Shown here: positions 1-9,969 of the stretch, in pieces
Position numbering within the stretch: the stretch's first letter is position 1
How the letters are laid out: each line of letters opens with the position of its first letter
NCBI RefSeq assembly: GCF_963576675.1
Contig: NC_088910.1
Span: 25,670,531-25,734,530 of the forward strand
Reading direction: 5' to 3'
Origin: Euphorbia lathyris
Taxonomy: Eukaryota; Streptophyta; Magnoliopsida; Malpighiales; Euphorbiaceae
Length of the DNA: 64,000 nucleotides
Program-made: the position numbers and the translations under genes
The notes under the pieces: generated by a model
Database searches by the model: none
What the model was told of the DNA's origin: nothing
The model's input: the letters and a program-made list of their open reading frames with translations, nothing else

Positions 1-207
1 GTTTGGTTAGATTTATTAAAAATTACTTTTAGCTTTTTTGATAGATAAAAACATGTTGATGTCTTCAATTCTGAATACATTTTTCGGTCTGTCTTCCGAT
101 GACCTGAATCAACAGCAAACAGTTAGGGATGGTCCGGAATCTAGTGTCCCCTCTCTGATGCTTTAAGTCAATACCGATGCTTAAGTCAATAGAATACTTA
201 AGAGTAA
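1..207. other. Unassigned left edge
   Basis: No convincing reading frame, repeat or known element is visible. The sequence is moderately AT-rich and is cut by the window edge. It ends with the TAA target site of the MITE at 208. Confidence 0.5.
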
Positions 208-1045
208 GGGGGCGTTTGGTTCGGGGTCTTTAGGAATGAGAATGAGAATGAGAGGGTTTCATTCCCTTTGTTCTTGTTTGTTTAACAAAAAAATTCATTC
301 CCTTTACCCATTTTAGATTATAGGATTACCCCACTTTAGGTTAACCCATTACGCCAAATCTTGTAGGGAATTGGATTCCCTTTCCCAATTTTTTTGTTCT
401 TTTTATTTTATCGAACCACAAATCTCTAAAATTTATGAAATTTCAGAATTTCAGAATTTCTGAAATTTTTGAAATTCCAGAATTTTCAAAAAGTCCAAAA
501 TTTCTGGAATTTCTAAAATTTCAAAATTTTTGGAATTTCAAAATTTTTGAAATTCTAAAATTTCTAGATTCTGGAATTCTAGAATTTCTGGATTCTAGAA
601 TTTTTGAAATTCTAGAATTTCTGGATTCTAGAATTTCTGAAATTCTAGAATTTTCAAAATTCCAGAATTTTTGAACTTCCAAAATTTCTAGAATTTCAGA
701 ATATCTGGAATTTCAGCATTTCTAAAATTTCAGAATTTTTGAAATTCCAGAAATTCTAGATTCTGGAATTTCAGAATTTCCGGATTCTGGAATTTTAAAA
801 ATTCCAGAATTTCAAAATTTTTAAATTCAAGTTCCAAAATTTCCAGAATTTAATAATTTTTGAAGTTCAAGAATTTTTTGAAATTCTAGAAATCTGAAAG
901 TTCAAAAATTCCAGAGGTTTGAAATTGCATTCCCTTTCCTAAACATAACCAAACACATAGGGGAATCAATGCTTATTCCTTTCATTTCCTTTGGTTTCCC
1001 TTTCTTCATTCCTTTTCCCTTACCTCATGTGAACCAAACGCCCCC
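208..1045. mobile_element. Tourist/PIF-Harbinger-type MITE, 838 bp
   Basis: The ends are perfect 15-bp inverted repeats: GGGGGCGTTTGGTTC at 208-222 and its reverse complement at 1031-1045. They are flanked by TAA on both sides (205-207 and 1046-1048). A 3-bp TAA/TTA duplication with a G-rich, GTTTGGTT-containing terminus is the signature of PIF/Harbinger (Tourist-like) elements. Subterminal parts are rich in ATTCC and GAATG words. The centre is the low-complexity block listed separately. No transposase is present, so it is non-autonomous. Family assignment rests on termini and target site only. Confidence 0.85.
430..905. repeat. Degenerate AATTTC/GAAATT palindromic repeat block
   Basis: This forms the core of the 208-1045 MITE. 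It is made of irregular reiterations of words such as GAATTTCTGAAATT, TCTAGAATTTC and CCAGAATTTT, many of them self-complementary. It creates a repetitive open frame at 435-674 with no protein character (Phe, Ile, Glu and Lys only). Similar AATTTCCAGA-type palindromes form the cores of the two fold-back Mutator elements at 4040-4915 and 5149-5934. Confidence 0.8.
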
Positions 1046-1389
1046 TAAGTAATAACTTGAAATCATTTAATGAGATATTGTAAATAGTGAACGTACCTGG
1101 AGCTCAGTTTCCAAGGCTATTTATAGATAATTACATACCTAAAATGTAATGCACTTTATACGTATCAACTTTGATCAGGTTCGGCCAAGCACATTTCCAT
1201 GTGTAGACTATTGGTTGGCTTCAGACTCCTTTCTTTTTATGTCATTCCATAATATCTGCATGGTCCATGGATTAGGAGAGTGCCTTTGAGGTCTGCAACG
1301 CTCATTGGTCCATGTGTGAAACATGTCCCACAGAGCGACGGAAGTCGTTCATATTCTAAGTAAACCCATTATTGTGATTGTCTGTATCA
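1046..1389. other. Unassigned spacer
   Basis: I see no supported feature between the MITE and the LINE remnant. It may be 3' sequence of the LINE on the minus strand, but nothing in it proves this. Confidence 0.4.
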
Positions 1390-2006
1390 ATCCGAAGCTT
1401 TGATTGAAGTTCACATACAAATTCAACATCGATAAAGACCCTAGCATAGTGTCCAAACTCCCCATTTACAGTGTTATGATCAAATTTGATAGGCCCCCAA
1501 CAACACGAGCAATGCTAGCTATTATTCTAGTGTCCCAAAACTCCCAGGGTAGATTGTAGAACCTTACCCAGACCTGGGCAGAGGTGGATTTATGCATATC
1601 AGGTTAAATCCCGGGGTCCAGGGCGAGAAGCTGATAATGCCCGGCTTCAGCGAAATAGCTCCATTTTCCCAAATAGATTGAATTGCATTTTCATTCGGCA
1701 TGATTATCTGATAAAAACATTTCCCTAGAGAAATAAGCTTCTAATCTAAATTACATTTCCATACCTGACTCAGTTTTTTCTTCAGCTCGGCGTGTCTCTA
1801 GGGGCGATCACCCTTGTTCAGCGAAATACGACCAATGACCGAGTGTTGGAAAGACTTGACTCGTTCATCATAGATGTCTTGTTGAACCTTAATCGATTGA
1901 ACCCTCCATCCTCTGATACCATCGGCAGGACTGGCGCATGAATAGAGACAGGGATCGTGCCTTTTAGCATATCCGCAAAGGAGGACTTCTTCGAGGATGA
2001 GGTCAT
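1390..2006 (-). pseudogene. LINE ORF1 remnant (DUF4283-type domain)
   Basis: Read on the minus strand, an open stretch begins with Met at 2006 and runs to about 1818. Further on, around 1610-1440, in shifted frames, is text resembling the DUF4283 domain of plant LINE ORF1/CCHC proteins. The recognisable part reads TSAQVWVRFYNLPWEFWD and continues with an IIASIARVVGG-like run and a GEFGHYARVFIDVEF-like run. In the family this N-terminal domain is followed by a CCHC zinc knuckle and helps the retrotransposon RNP. No zinc knuckle or reverse transcriptase is seen here. The frame is broken several times, so it is a dead, truncated copy. The domain call is from memory of the family. Confidence 0.6.
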
Positions 2007-2107
2007 GAGCGGATTAGGTCATCTCATCATGTCCAAGTTCTTAATATAAGAACAACTTGATAGAGTATCAACATAATATAACTTATCATAATGTAACCTA
2101 TCGTAAC

Positions 2108-3085
2108 ATAACGTAACGTCTCACTTTACGTAAATTATGTCTAAAAACTAAGGATTTACACAAAGTTCAAAGTTTTTTTACACGAAACTCATTTTTAGAC
2201 AAAGTTAATACTTTTTTTCTAAAATAACAACTTTACATAAACTAAGTCCCACTTTACGTAAAGCTCAAAGTTTTACGTAAAACTTGATTTTACGCGAAGG
2301 TAATGATTAAACCTTCAATTTTTAAGGTTTAAAGGATTAAGCCCCTAATCTTTATTTTTTACACAAATTGAGCCTTTTAGAGGCTTAATTATAGGATTTA
2401 CGTAAAGGTTAAAGGTTTTACACAAAATTCGATTTTTTACAAAGTTAATGATTCTTTTTGTAAAAAATACAACTTTATCTAAATTAAATCCGACTTTACG
2501 TAAATTGTGTCTAAAAATAGAAGATTTACATAAAGTTCAGATGTTTTACGTAAAACTCCATTTTTCGTGAAGTTATTTTTTTTTTGTAAAATACAACTTT
2601 ACCTAAATTAAGTCCAACTTTACGTATATTATGTCTAAAAATAGAAGATTTACATCATGTTGAAAGATTTTACGTAAAACTGGCATCGCAAGTTGAGTCC
2701 TCCTTGTAATAGTGTCGTTGAATTCGATTCGTCAAGCCGCTCGATATTTATCAAAGTTAATGATTTTTTTATAAAATACAACTTAATGTAAATGAAGTCT
2801 CACTTTACATAAATTATGTCTAAAATTAGATGATTTATATAAAGTTCAAAGGTTCTAGGTAAAACACGATTTTTCGCAAAGTTGATGGTTTTTTTAAATG
2901 ACAAATTTACATAAATTAATTTCAAACTTTACATAAATTATGTCTAAAAATAAAAGTTTTACATCAAATTAAAATGTTTTACGTAAAACTCGATTTTCTG
3001 CGAAGTTAATGATTTTCTTTGTAAAAATACAATTTTATGTAAATTAAGTCAAACTTTATATTTATTATATCTAAAAATAAAGAAT
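2108..3085 (+). repeat. TTTACGTAAA satellite, locus 1 (degenerate, about 8 units)
   Basis: A repeated unit of roughly 120-145 bp contains several ACGT-centred palindromes: GTTTTACGTAAAACTCGATT, then an AAGTTAATGATTTTTT run, CAACTTTACGTAAATTAAGTC, and ATTATGTCTAAAAATA followed by GATTTACATAAAG. Copies are diverged, and one carries an unrelated insertion of about 60 bp near 2680-2745. The reverse complement of the unit at 35407-38272 aligns with it word for word. The two loci therefore carry one satellite family in opposite orientations. Confidence 0.8.
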
Positions 3086-4030
3086 TTGCATTGTGTCCAA
3101 ATATTAACTTGTTTTCATGACCAGAAAAACAGAATTTTTTTAAAGTAAAATTCATATCCTCTAATTTTTTGGAAGTACAATTTTTGCTATTTTAATTGAA
3201 ATGTATGATATTGTAGAACAAGAATTTCATATATAATGGTGTGATTAATTTGTATACGACAGACTTTAGTTGGTAGCATTTTAACACAGTTTTTTTTAAC
3301 TAAGTATGACACATTAAATATTTTGGGCGTAAATGATGTTTGGAATATTCATATGTGACAGTTAAAGAATAACAAACCAATTTTTTTTTTTAAATTTTCG
3401 GTAACATAGAGCTAAGATTGATGTTGCTTGAAAATATTATGATTAAATTTGAACCATTTTATATATTAGGACTAAAATGCACTTTAAAAAAAACATGTTA
3501 AAGTTAAATTTGACCATTTTCCTTATAATATTTAACACTAGAATGAAATATGTATAGTAATAATTATAATTTTGTAGAAGAATAATTTCAAATATATAAA
3601 TATTTATATATTGATAATTTTTAGCTCAAAAAAAAATGTATTGATAATTTATTGTACCTCATTCATTCGATTTCATTAAAGTAACATAATAATAAAAAAA
3701 AAATGAAAAATATATTACTAATACCTATTAGATTTATTAAGGTTCTATTGGCATGATGGGTTGTCACTACCCTTTCTTTTCCTCCTGATTATCTTCATTC
3801 TCTTCTTAAAGAAGATGTGGTGGGGGTTAGCTTCCCTAGACTAATCCCAGGCTAGGCTTTTTGGCTCTTTGTTTTCTTTTCTTTCTTATTCCTACAAAAA
3901 AAAAAAAAGATTTACTAAGGTTAAAGTAGACATGTGAAAAAGCAAATTATAGTCCATTGGGAATGAGTGGTATTAAAATTAATGCACATTGGGAATGAAA
4001 AATCGTATGTATTTTGATATTAATTTTTAA
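3086..4030. other. AT-rich unassigned sequence
   Basis: This is noncoding, strongly AT-rich DNA with homopolymer A runs (for example 3897-3908). No terminal repeats, coding or RNA motif could be supported. Confidence 0.5.
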
Positions 4031-4039
4031 TTATATTAA

Positions 4040-4915
4040 GGGTAAATTCCAAAAAAAAAAACCATGTGGTTTCATGTTCTTCCAAAAAAACCCTTATGGT
4101 TTGTTAATACAAAAAAAGGACTGCGGTTTGCGCCGTTACCCGAAAAACGGAAAATGGCTTAACGGTGTTAAAGTGCTGACGTGGCATAGAGGTAAGGTTG
4201 GAAATTCGATTTTTTTTATTTTTTTATTTTTTTTCCCTCTCTCTCTCCTCTTCTTCTTCTTCCTTCTCCTACTTATTCTCTCCTTCTTCTTCTTCTCATT
4301 CTTCCTTCTTCTCTCCTCTTCTTCCTTCTTCCTTCTTCTTCTCCTTCTCCTTTCTCCTCCTTCTTCTTTTTTTCTTCTATTCTTTTTTTTAATTTCCGAT
4401 TTCCGATTTCCAGATTTCTGGAAAATTTCCAGATTTTCGAAGAAATCTGGAATTTTCTAGATTTCTTGAAGTTTTCCAGAAATCTGAAAATTTCCGAAAC
4501 TTAAAAAAAAGAAAAAAAAAGAAGGAAGAAGAAGAAGGAGGGAGAAGAAGAAGGAAGAAGGAGAAGAAGAAGAAGAAGAAGAAGGAAGAAGAAAGAAGAG
4601 GAGAGAAGAAGGAAGAAGGAAGAAGAGGAGAAGAAGAAGAAAGGAAGAAGGAAGAAGAGGAGAGAAGAAGAAGGAAGGAAGAAGAAGAAGGAAGAAGGAA
4701 GAAGATGAGAAGAAGAAGGAAGAAGGAGAAGAAGAAGGAAGAAGAAGGAGGGAGAAGAAGAAGAGGAGAGAGAGAGGGAAAAAAAATAAAAAAATAAAAA
4801 AAAATTCGAATTTCCAACCTTACCTCTGTGCCACGTCATCACTTTAACACCGTTAAGCCATTTTCCGTTTTTCGGGTAGCGGCGCAAACCAAAAGGGTTT
4901 ATTTGGAATTTACCC
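4040..4915. mobile_element. Fold-back Mutator-type (MULE) MITE, 876 bp
   Basis: It begins GGGTAAATTCCAAA and ends with the reverse complement GGAATTTACCC. A perfect 9-bp duplication TTATATTAA lies at 4031-4039 and 4916-4924. Nine-bp duplications and long inverted repeats are typical of Mutator-like elements. Each arm has about 160 bp of recognisable complementary sequence (words such as CGGAAAATGGCTTAACGGTG and TGACGTGGCA). Next comes a polypyrimidine tract (4225-4390) facing a polypurine tract (4505-4790). The centre is a palindromic TTTCCAGA-type core. No coding capacity; the Ser/Phe/Leu-rich frames are shadows of the CTT/TTC repeats. Confidence 0.85.
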
Positions 4916-5057
4916 TTATATTAATTAGTTAAAATTTTGAAAAACCAAATTTGTCATTAATCAACAACTTTAAATTTAAAGCATTTGATCTTAATCTAAT
5001 GGTTATTATTATAGTACCCATGGATGGTGATAAATAATAATACCCATTAAAAGTGAA

Positions 5058-5060
<3 letters not shown>

Positions 5061-5118
<58 letters not shown>
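5061..5118. repeat. (AT)n microsatellite
   Basis: An uninterrupted AT dinucleotide run just left of the viral noncoding region. A shorter version stands at the same place in the second viral copy (near 33807), so the run marks the edge of shared sequence. Confidence 0.95.
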
Positions 5119-5122
<4 letters not shown>

Positions 5123-5148
5123 TAAGAAGATGGTTTGAATTGTTTTTT

Positions 5149-5934
5149 GGGTTAATTACAAAAAACTACCATGTGGTTTGGACTTTTTGTGATATGATAT
5201 CTGTGGTATTTTTTGTTACAAACACAACCATGTGGTTGTCACCGTTAGACAAATAAAGGAGACGGTCAAAATTCTGTTAAAAAGATGATGTGGCACAGGG
5301 GCAATTTGGGAAATTCGATTTTTTTATTTTTATTTTAATTTTATTTTTTAGTTTTTTCTTTCTCCATTTTCTTCTTCTTCTTCTTTTTTTCTCCCTTTTC
5401 TTCTTCTCCTCCTCCTCCCTTTGCTTCTTCTTCTTTCTATTTTTTTCTTTTTCTGTTTTTCTTCTAATTTTTTTTAGATTTATGGAAATTCCAAAAATTT
5501 GGAATTTCCAGAATCTGGAAATTTCAGAAATCTGGAATTTCCAGACGTGAAGATTCACGTCTGGAAATTCCAGATTTCTGGAATTTCCAGAAATAAAAAA
5601 TTAGACGGAAAAAACTAAAAAGAAAAAAATAGGAAGAAGAAAAGAAGAGAGGAGGAAGAAGGAGAAGAAGAAAATGAAGGAGGAGAAGAAGAAGAAGAAC
5701 ACGATGAAGAAGGAGAGAGAATGAGGAGAGAGAAAGAAAAAACTAAAAACTAAAAATAAAAAAATCGAATTTCCCAAATTGCCCCTGTGCCACATCATCT
5801 TTTTAACAGAATTTTGACCGTCTCCTTTATTTGTCTAACGGTGACAACCATAGGGTTGTGTTTGTAACAAAAAATACCACAGGTACCACATCGCAAAAAG
5901 TCCAAACCACATGGTAGTTTTTTGTAATTAACCC
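5149..5934. mobile_element. Fold-back Mutator-type MITE, 786 bp
   Basis: It starts GGGTTAATTACAAAAAACTA and ends with the reverse complement. A 9-bp duplication TTGTTTTTT lies at 5140-5148 and 5935-5943. The inverted repeats match for about 190 bp at high identity. They include CACCGTTAGACAAATAAAGG and GATGATGTGGCACAGGGGCA on the left with complements on the right. Inside are a polypyrimidine tract, a near-perfect palindrome around 5495-5595 (TGGAATTTCCAGACGTGAA and its mirror) and a polypurine tract. The second viral copy at about 33837 lacks the element and has one copy of the target, confirming the boundaries. Non-coding. Confidence 0.9.
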
Positions 5935-6335
5935 TTGTTTTTTATATATATCAAATTTTGGGTTAAAGAGTTATTGAGGAAAAACGTATTTTGGCTCACA
6001 ACGGAGTACACCGATTAATTTTCGGTGACTGTCCATTTAGGTCCATTTGTTTAGAAAATGAGATAAAATGTATAAGAAAAATAAGAACGAGGTGGCAATC
6101 ACCAAGGATGAGGTGGCAATAAGATCAACAAGTGGCAAGACATGAAGAAATGAAGCAACATGTGTCAAGATAAGAAGCATGAGGTGGAGACATTAGAAAT
6201 TGGTGGCAAGATGTAAAGCATGAGGTGTAAGAGCAAGATAAGAAGAATTAGACAAGTGTAGCCTCAAATTTTGTACTTTTAACTTTTGTAATGATGTAAT
6301 CTTCTTTTTTGTAATTTCACCTTTGATCTTGTACC

Positions 6336-6342
6336 TATATAA
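6336..6342 (+). promoter_or_regulatory. TATA box of the pararetroviral promoter, copy A
   Basis: TATATAA lies in the context GTACCTATATAAGGAGAAG. AATAAA follows 42 nt later at 6384-6389. Upstream are several AGGTGGCA-like words and GATAAG motifs. The same arrangement recurs at 34248. In caulimovirids the poly(A) signal lies inside the transcribed repeat just downstream of the start site, which this spacing would allow. Confidence 0.6.
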
Positions 6343-6681
6343 GGAGAAGAAATATGATATATGAGACATAACTTGCTTTGAGTAATAAACTCTTTCTTTC
6401 TCTCATTCCATGGCTTTCTAAACTCCCCTTTTTAACATTCATACTTGTTAGATACTTAAGTTTAACTTCCGTATAGCATATTAGTTTAAAAAGATTAAGA
6501 GTTATAAAGCAACCATAGTTATCCTTCAGAAGAATCCAAGAGGTGTGTAGAGATGCTGGAACACAGCCATAGCCCATGATGATGAAGACAGGGTGTCAGG
6601 CAGAGTTCAGAAGTCTCCACTGAGGATTACTTTGAAAGGTATACCAGAGTTTCTCTATAACTCTTGTTCTAATTAAATTAA

Positions 6682-7791
6682 GGGATAAGTACAAAAAAAA
6701 TGCCCGTGGTATACCGGTTTTGCGAACTTGAACCTGTGATATTTTTTTTTTTTGCAAACAGAGGTCTGTGCTAAACGCCGTTAGCAAAGAATGGATTTTT
6801 TTGCTTAACACCGTTATTTTTGATGATGTGGCACTTTGACTGAAAAATTGACTAGGGGTAAAATAGGTATTAAAAATAAAATACCCTAAATCATTATACA
6901 AAAAAAAAAAAAAAAACTAAAAGAACATCAACTTATCATCTTCAACCTAACTTCACTTCTCCATTTTTCTCCAAAATGGATTCTACCAAACACCACATTG
7001 TGATGTTACCATTCATGGCTCACGGCCATCTCATTCCATTCCCATCTCAAATACCTCCGTTCCACTTTCAATTCAATTAAACCTTAAATCCAATTTTTCG
7101 AGCTTCCTTTCACCGCCGCCGCCGACTACGGCCTCTCTCCGAACACTGAAAACTCCGAGAACTTACCGTTAGATCTAATCGGGCAATTTTTCGCATCATC
7201 AATAGCTCTTAAAACCCCAGTTCACGATCTTCTCTCTGATATTGTTGCTAAAGAAGGTAAGCCCCCGCTTTGTGTGATTTCAGATGTGTTTTTTGGATGG
7301 GCAAATGAGGTAGCAAAGAGTGTAGGAACTGTTAATCTGAGTTTCTCTACAGGTGGAGGTTTGAGTTTGGATTATTTCAGTTCATTCAGAGTTATGGAGG
7401 TTTGAGTTCCGATTACTTCAGTTCATTCAACAATGGAGGTAGCTTTTCAATTTAGTTGGGATATTAATTGGCTTTTAACTGTGTTTTGGTTCTTTGATGT
7501 CATCCTGTTTATAATTTGTTCTTGAATTTCATAATTTTGGGTGAATTCATGGCTGGTAGGGAAGAAGAAGAAGAATGGGTGGGATAAGGTTGGCATTTTA
7601 TTTTTAATACCTATTTTACCCTTGGTCAATTTTTCAGTCAAAGTGCCACATCATCAAAAATAACAATGTTAAGCAAAAAATCTGTTCTTTACTAACGGCG
7701 TTTAGCACAGACCTCTGTTTGCAAAAGAAAATACCACAGGTTCGAGTTCGCAAAACCGGTATACCACAGACATTTTTTTTGTACTTATCCC
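6682..7791. mobile_element. Pack-MULE carrying a glycosyltransferase fragment, 1110 bp
   Basis: It begins GGGATAAGTACAAAAAAAAT and ends with the complementary GTACTTATCCC. A 9-bp duplication TTAAATTAA lies at 6673-6681 and 7792-7800. Inverted repeats of about 215 bp match closely, including GTGGTATACCGGTTTTGCGA and GACCTCTGTTTGCAAA-type words. The interior holds part of a plant UDP-glycosyltransferase gene, which makes it a Pack-MULE rather than a simple MITE. The matching position in viral copy B (near 39130) is empty and holds a single TTAAATTAA. No transposase. Confidence 0.9.
6976..7400 (+). pseudogene. UDP-glycosyltransferase fragment (UGT92-like) captured by the Pack-MULE
   Basis: The ATG at 6976 opens MDSTKHHIVMLPFMAHGHLI, the N-terminal Rossmann start of plant family-1 UDP-glycosyltransferases (MLPFMAxGHxIP). 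After a deletion that shifts the frame and creates a stop at 7078-7080, the matching text resumes near 7100. It includes ELPFTAAADYGLSPNTENSE, SSIALKTPVHDLLSDIV and GKPPLCVISDVFFGWANEVA, ending about 7395. Intact members are about 480 residues; only the first third or so, with the acceptor half, is here. The C-terminal PSPG box that binds UDP-sugar is absent. It cannot be catalytic; it could be transcribed as a chimeric RNA. Confidence 0.8.
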
Positions 7792-7968
7792 TTAAATTAA
7801 TTTGTTATAATTAGTTAAACTTAAAGATTTAATATATTGTGGATGTTAAATTTCATTTAAAAATATTTACTTCAATGTTCGTTTGTCTTCCTACCCTTTT
7901 TAGGGTCATAAGAGCGATCCTGCACACATCAGAGTTTGCACACATCAGAAAAAACTTCAGTACATAAA

Positions 7969-7981
7969 TGGTATCAGAGCC
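7969..7981 (+). promoter_or_regulatory. tRNA-Met primer-binding site of the pararetrovirus
   Basis: TGGTATCAGAGCC is complementary to the 3' end of plant initiator tRNA-Met. This is the primer for minus-strand synthesis in caulimovirids and copia elements. It stands 19 nt after the point where copies A and B stop matching and 43 nt before the first viral ORF. Confidence 0.75.
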
Positions 7982-8023
7982 TTAAAAGGATATCACATAT
8001 CGTTAGAGCTTTTTAAAATCACT

Positions 8024-8302
8024 ATGTCATCATCATATACCAGTATGTTCGCATCACAGATTAATATTCATAAGAAACCAGTAGATAAACTTATAAACGG
8101 CATAATTGACTTAGACTTAAGCAGTAGTTTAGAAATTTCTCTTCCCTTAGGCAAATTAATCTTATTATTAGAATATTACCAACATCTCCTTAACATAGGA
8201 ACTAATGATCTAAATATGAATATATTGTTAACAAGAAAAATAGAAATGATTAAATGCCTAATTAATTTCACAATCATGATTTTTCAGGCTTATACACACT
8301 AG
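8024..8302 (+). CDS. Small pararetroviral ORF, 92 aa, unknown role
   Basis: This is the first ATG-initiated frame after the primer-binding site. It encodes 92 residues with a Leu/Ile-rich middle (runs such as LPLGKLILLLEYYQHLLNIG) and no motif I recognise. It is followed after 3 nt by the ATG of the next ORF, the tight packing typical of a caulimovirid polycistronic genome. It is intact, unlike most frames here. It could correspond to one of the small accessory ORFs that precede or follow the movement protein in caulimo- and soymoviruses, but no family match can be asserted. Confidence 0.5.
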   Translation: MSSSYTSMFASQINIHKKPVDKLINGIIDLDLSSSLEISLPLGKLILLLEYYQHLLNIGTNDLNMNILLTRKIEMIKCLINFTIMIFQAYTH

Positions 8303-8305
8303 ATA

Positions 8306-9969
8306 ATGGATATACCAGTTGAAAGTCTTAGGATTGTTGCTGAAAAACCATTTGTTTATAATCAGGATATTAAGCAACATATTATAAGTTGTAGAAGCGC
8401 ATTACAAATTATGGAATTAAAAGATGGACAATTAGAATTAGCACAAGGTGCTTTAGACTCTAAGTGTATTAAAAAGATAAAACTACAAAAACGAGTTTTA
8501 GACTTAGAAGATGAAGTAACTGTTGAAACACCTTTCCACATGATTTTGATTTGACAAAATTATTTAAGTAATTGATAAAAAAATATTCTAACACATTAAA
8601 TTTAAATGCTTTGATTTATTAATACTAATGTGTTTGTTCAATGTTGAGTTTATTGATTTATAAGACATTAAGATTAAAAGTCCAAAAGCCCATAAGTGGA
8701 AGTCAAGCCCAAGTCAACACATCAAGACTTCACGGCCCAAGAATACAAAACGCGGTCGTTTTGTACAAAGCACAAGCTCAGCATGAAGAAGGATCGAGAA
8801 GCCTTCTCTCAATTGCTTCAAGATGAAGCTGCTGAGTGGAACAACAAGAAGTACAAGACATCGGCAGACAAGAACCAACTTTTAGACAAAGTATTTCTAC
8901 TTTGGGTAAAGTTCAGAAGGCGCAGGAAGCTGTCTGGAAGACTTTGCCAAAAATGTCGAAACATTCTGTTTACCGGACGAAAAGCTGCCGAGCACTGCCG
9001 TGGACAGAAGATGCAAGAATCTCATTGGCCAACAACACTGAGCACGTACTGAGTGACAACGACAGGAAGCCGTTTCCCTCCAACGGTTATTTCGAAATTC
9101 AAAATTACCGGTGCCTCAAGTGTCACTATAAATAGGCCTCTCATTTGCTTCAATCGATGCAGATCTTCAATTAGCCGAAACGCTGTCCAAATTCATACTT
9201 GAAGTTCTGTGAGAAAAGCAAAGCAAAATCTTACACCAATTCCTAATCATTGTGTAAAAGTCTAGAGTGATTTTCAATCATCTAAAGTGTCTTAGCAATT
9301 GTTGTTTAGGACAAACACTTTATCATTTCTAGAAGAATAGAAAGGAGAGGCTGAGTACTCGGTTATAGTACTCAGCGGTAGATATAGGAGTGAGTAGAGG
9401 TATAGAGGAAGGTACTCTTGTATACTCAGCTTCTATTGTAAAAGGTTTCGCGCTCTACCTTTAAAGAGCTCAGTAGAGAATTCAAAAAGCTCGGACGAGT
9501 TCCGGGGACTGGACGTAGACGGAGAGGCCGAACCAGGATATGTCTGCTAAGTAACATATTTCTAACCCTTAAACTCCTTTATATATTGCTTGCTATAAAA
9601 CTGACTAAGTAACGAACTCACGCTGAGTTGAGTGCACTAAGAAGCTGAGTTCAGGAATAGACTCTAAGTGCTATCTCCTGACTCAAGGAAAGAAACAGAC
9701 TTAGTCACAAGTTGACTAAGCTTGTGTCTTAGAATTACTTAGCGCCGCTGTGTAAACCTTTTCTTAAGAAAAGAAGTCAGCCTAAACAGACAAAATTTTA
9801 TATAGTTCCTATCCCCCCCTTGGAATTAAACTTGTCACGTTATAAGGGACCAACAGTAACACTATTAGAAGAAAAACGTAGAGAACAAGAAGAGACGATA
9901 GAAATTCAAAAACAAATAATCACTGAAAGTTACAGACATATTCAAGCTTTAATACATGGAAGAGAATAA
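8306..9969 (+). pseudogene. Pararetroviral coiled-coil ORF split by a SIRE LTR
   Basis: The ATG at 8306 opens a charged, heptad-rich frame that stays open to 8520, where the solo LTR 8521-9855 (plus GTAAC duplication) interrupts it. The frame continues in register from 9861 and stops at 9967-9969. Together this is about 108 codons rich in Lys, Glu, Leu and Gln, suggesting a coiled coil. Its end overlaps the ATG (9956) of the movement-protein ORF. No catalytic motif is seen. It resembles the small virion-associated or transmission-type accessory proteins of caulimovirids only in size and composition. Confidence 0.55.
8521..9855 (+). mobile_element. SIRE/Maximus-type solo LTR, 1335 bp
   Basis: It starts TGTTGAAACACCTTTCCACA and ends with GGGACCAACA, like all SIRE LTRs in this window. 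A 5-bp duplication GTAAC lies at 8516-8520 and 9856-9860. It carries CACTATAAATAGG (TATA box, near 9125) and the recurring GCTGAGT/CTCAGC words. A CTCTACCTTTAAAGAGCTCAG block and a pre-terminal C run near 9812 are shared with the other copies. No internal region is attached, so it is a solo LTR left by recombination. It is more diverged from the other SIRE LTRs than they are from each other. Confidence 0.9.

Larger units (their letters stand above)
5110..7969 (+). other. Endogenous pararetrovirus noncoding region, copy A
   Basis: Outside the two inserted transposons (5149-5934 and 6682-7791), this stretch matches 33805-39293 almost base for base. By eye there are roughly 20 differences in about 900 bp. 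It contains AGGTGGCA and GATAAG repeats (6089-6240), a TATA box at 6336, an AATAAA at 6384, a leader of about 480 nt once the insertion is removed, and then a tRNA-Met primer-binding site at 7969. This order (promoter, leader, PBS, compact ORFs) is that of a caulimovirid intergenic region. An alternative is the LTR of an unknown retrotransposon. The downstream 30K-type movement protein favours a virus. Confidence 0.7.

Noticed and set aside
435..674. Open frame of 79 codons rich in Phe, Ile and Glu
   Set aside because: It is the translation of AATTTC-type repeats in a MITE core; no protein-like composition.
4014..4887. Several Ser/Phe/Leu-rich open frames on both strands
   Set aside because: They arise from CTT/TCC and GAA/GGA tracts in a fold-back element.
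5277..5798. Lys/Arg/Glu-rich and Phe-rich open frames
   Set aside because: These are translations of polypurine and polypyrimidine arms of the second fold-back element.
5110..7969. LTR of a very large retrotransposon whose second LTR is at 33.8-39.3 kb
   Set aside because: No shared target duplication or TG...CA ends were found. The enclosed ORFs look like caulimovirid movement and coat proteins, although this cannot be fully excluded.
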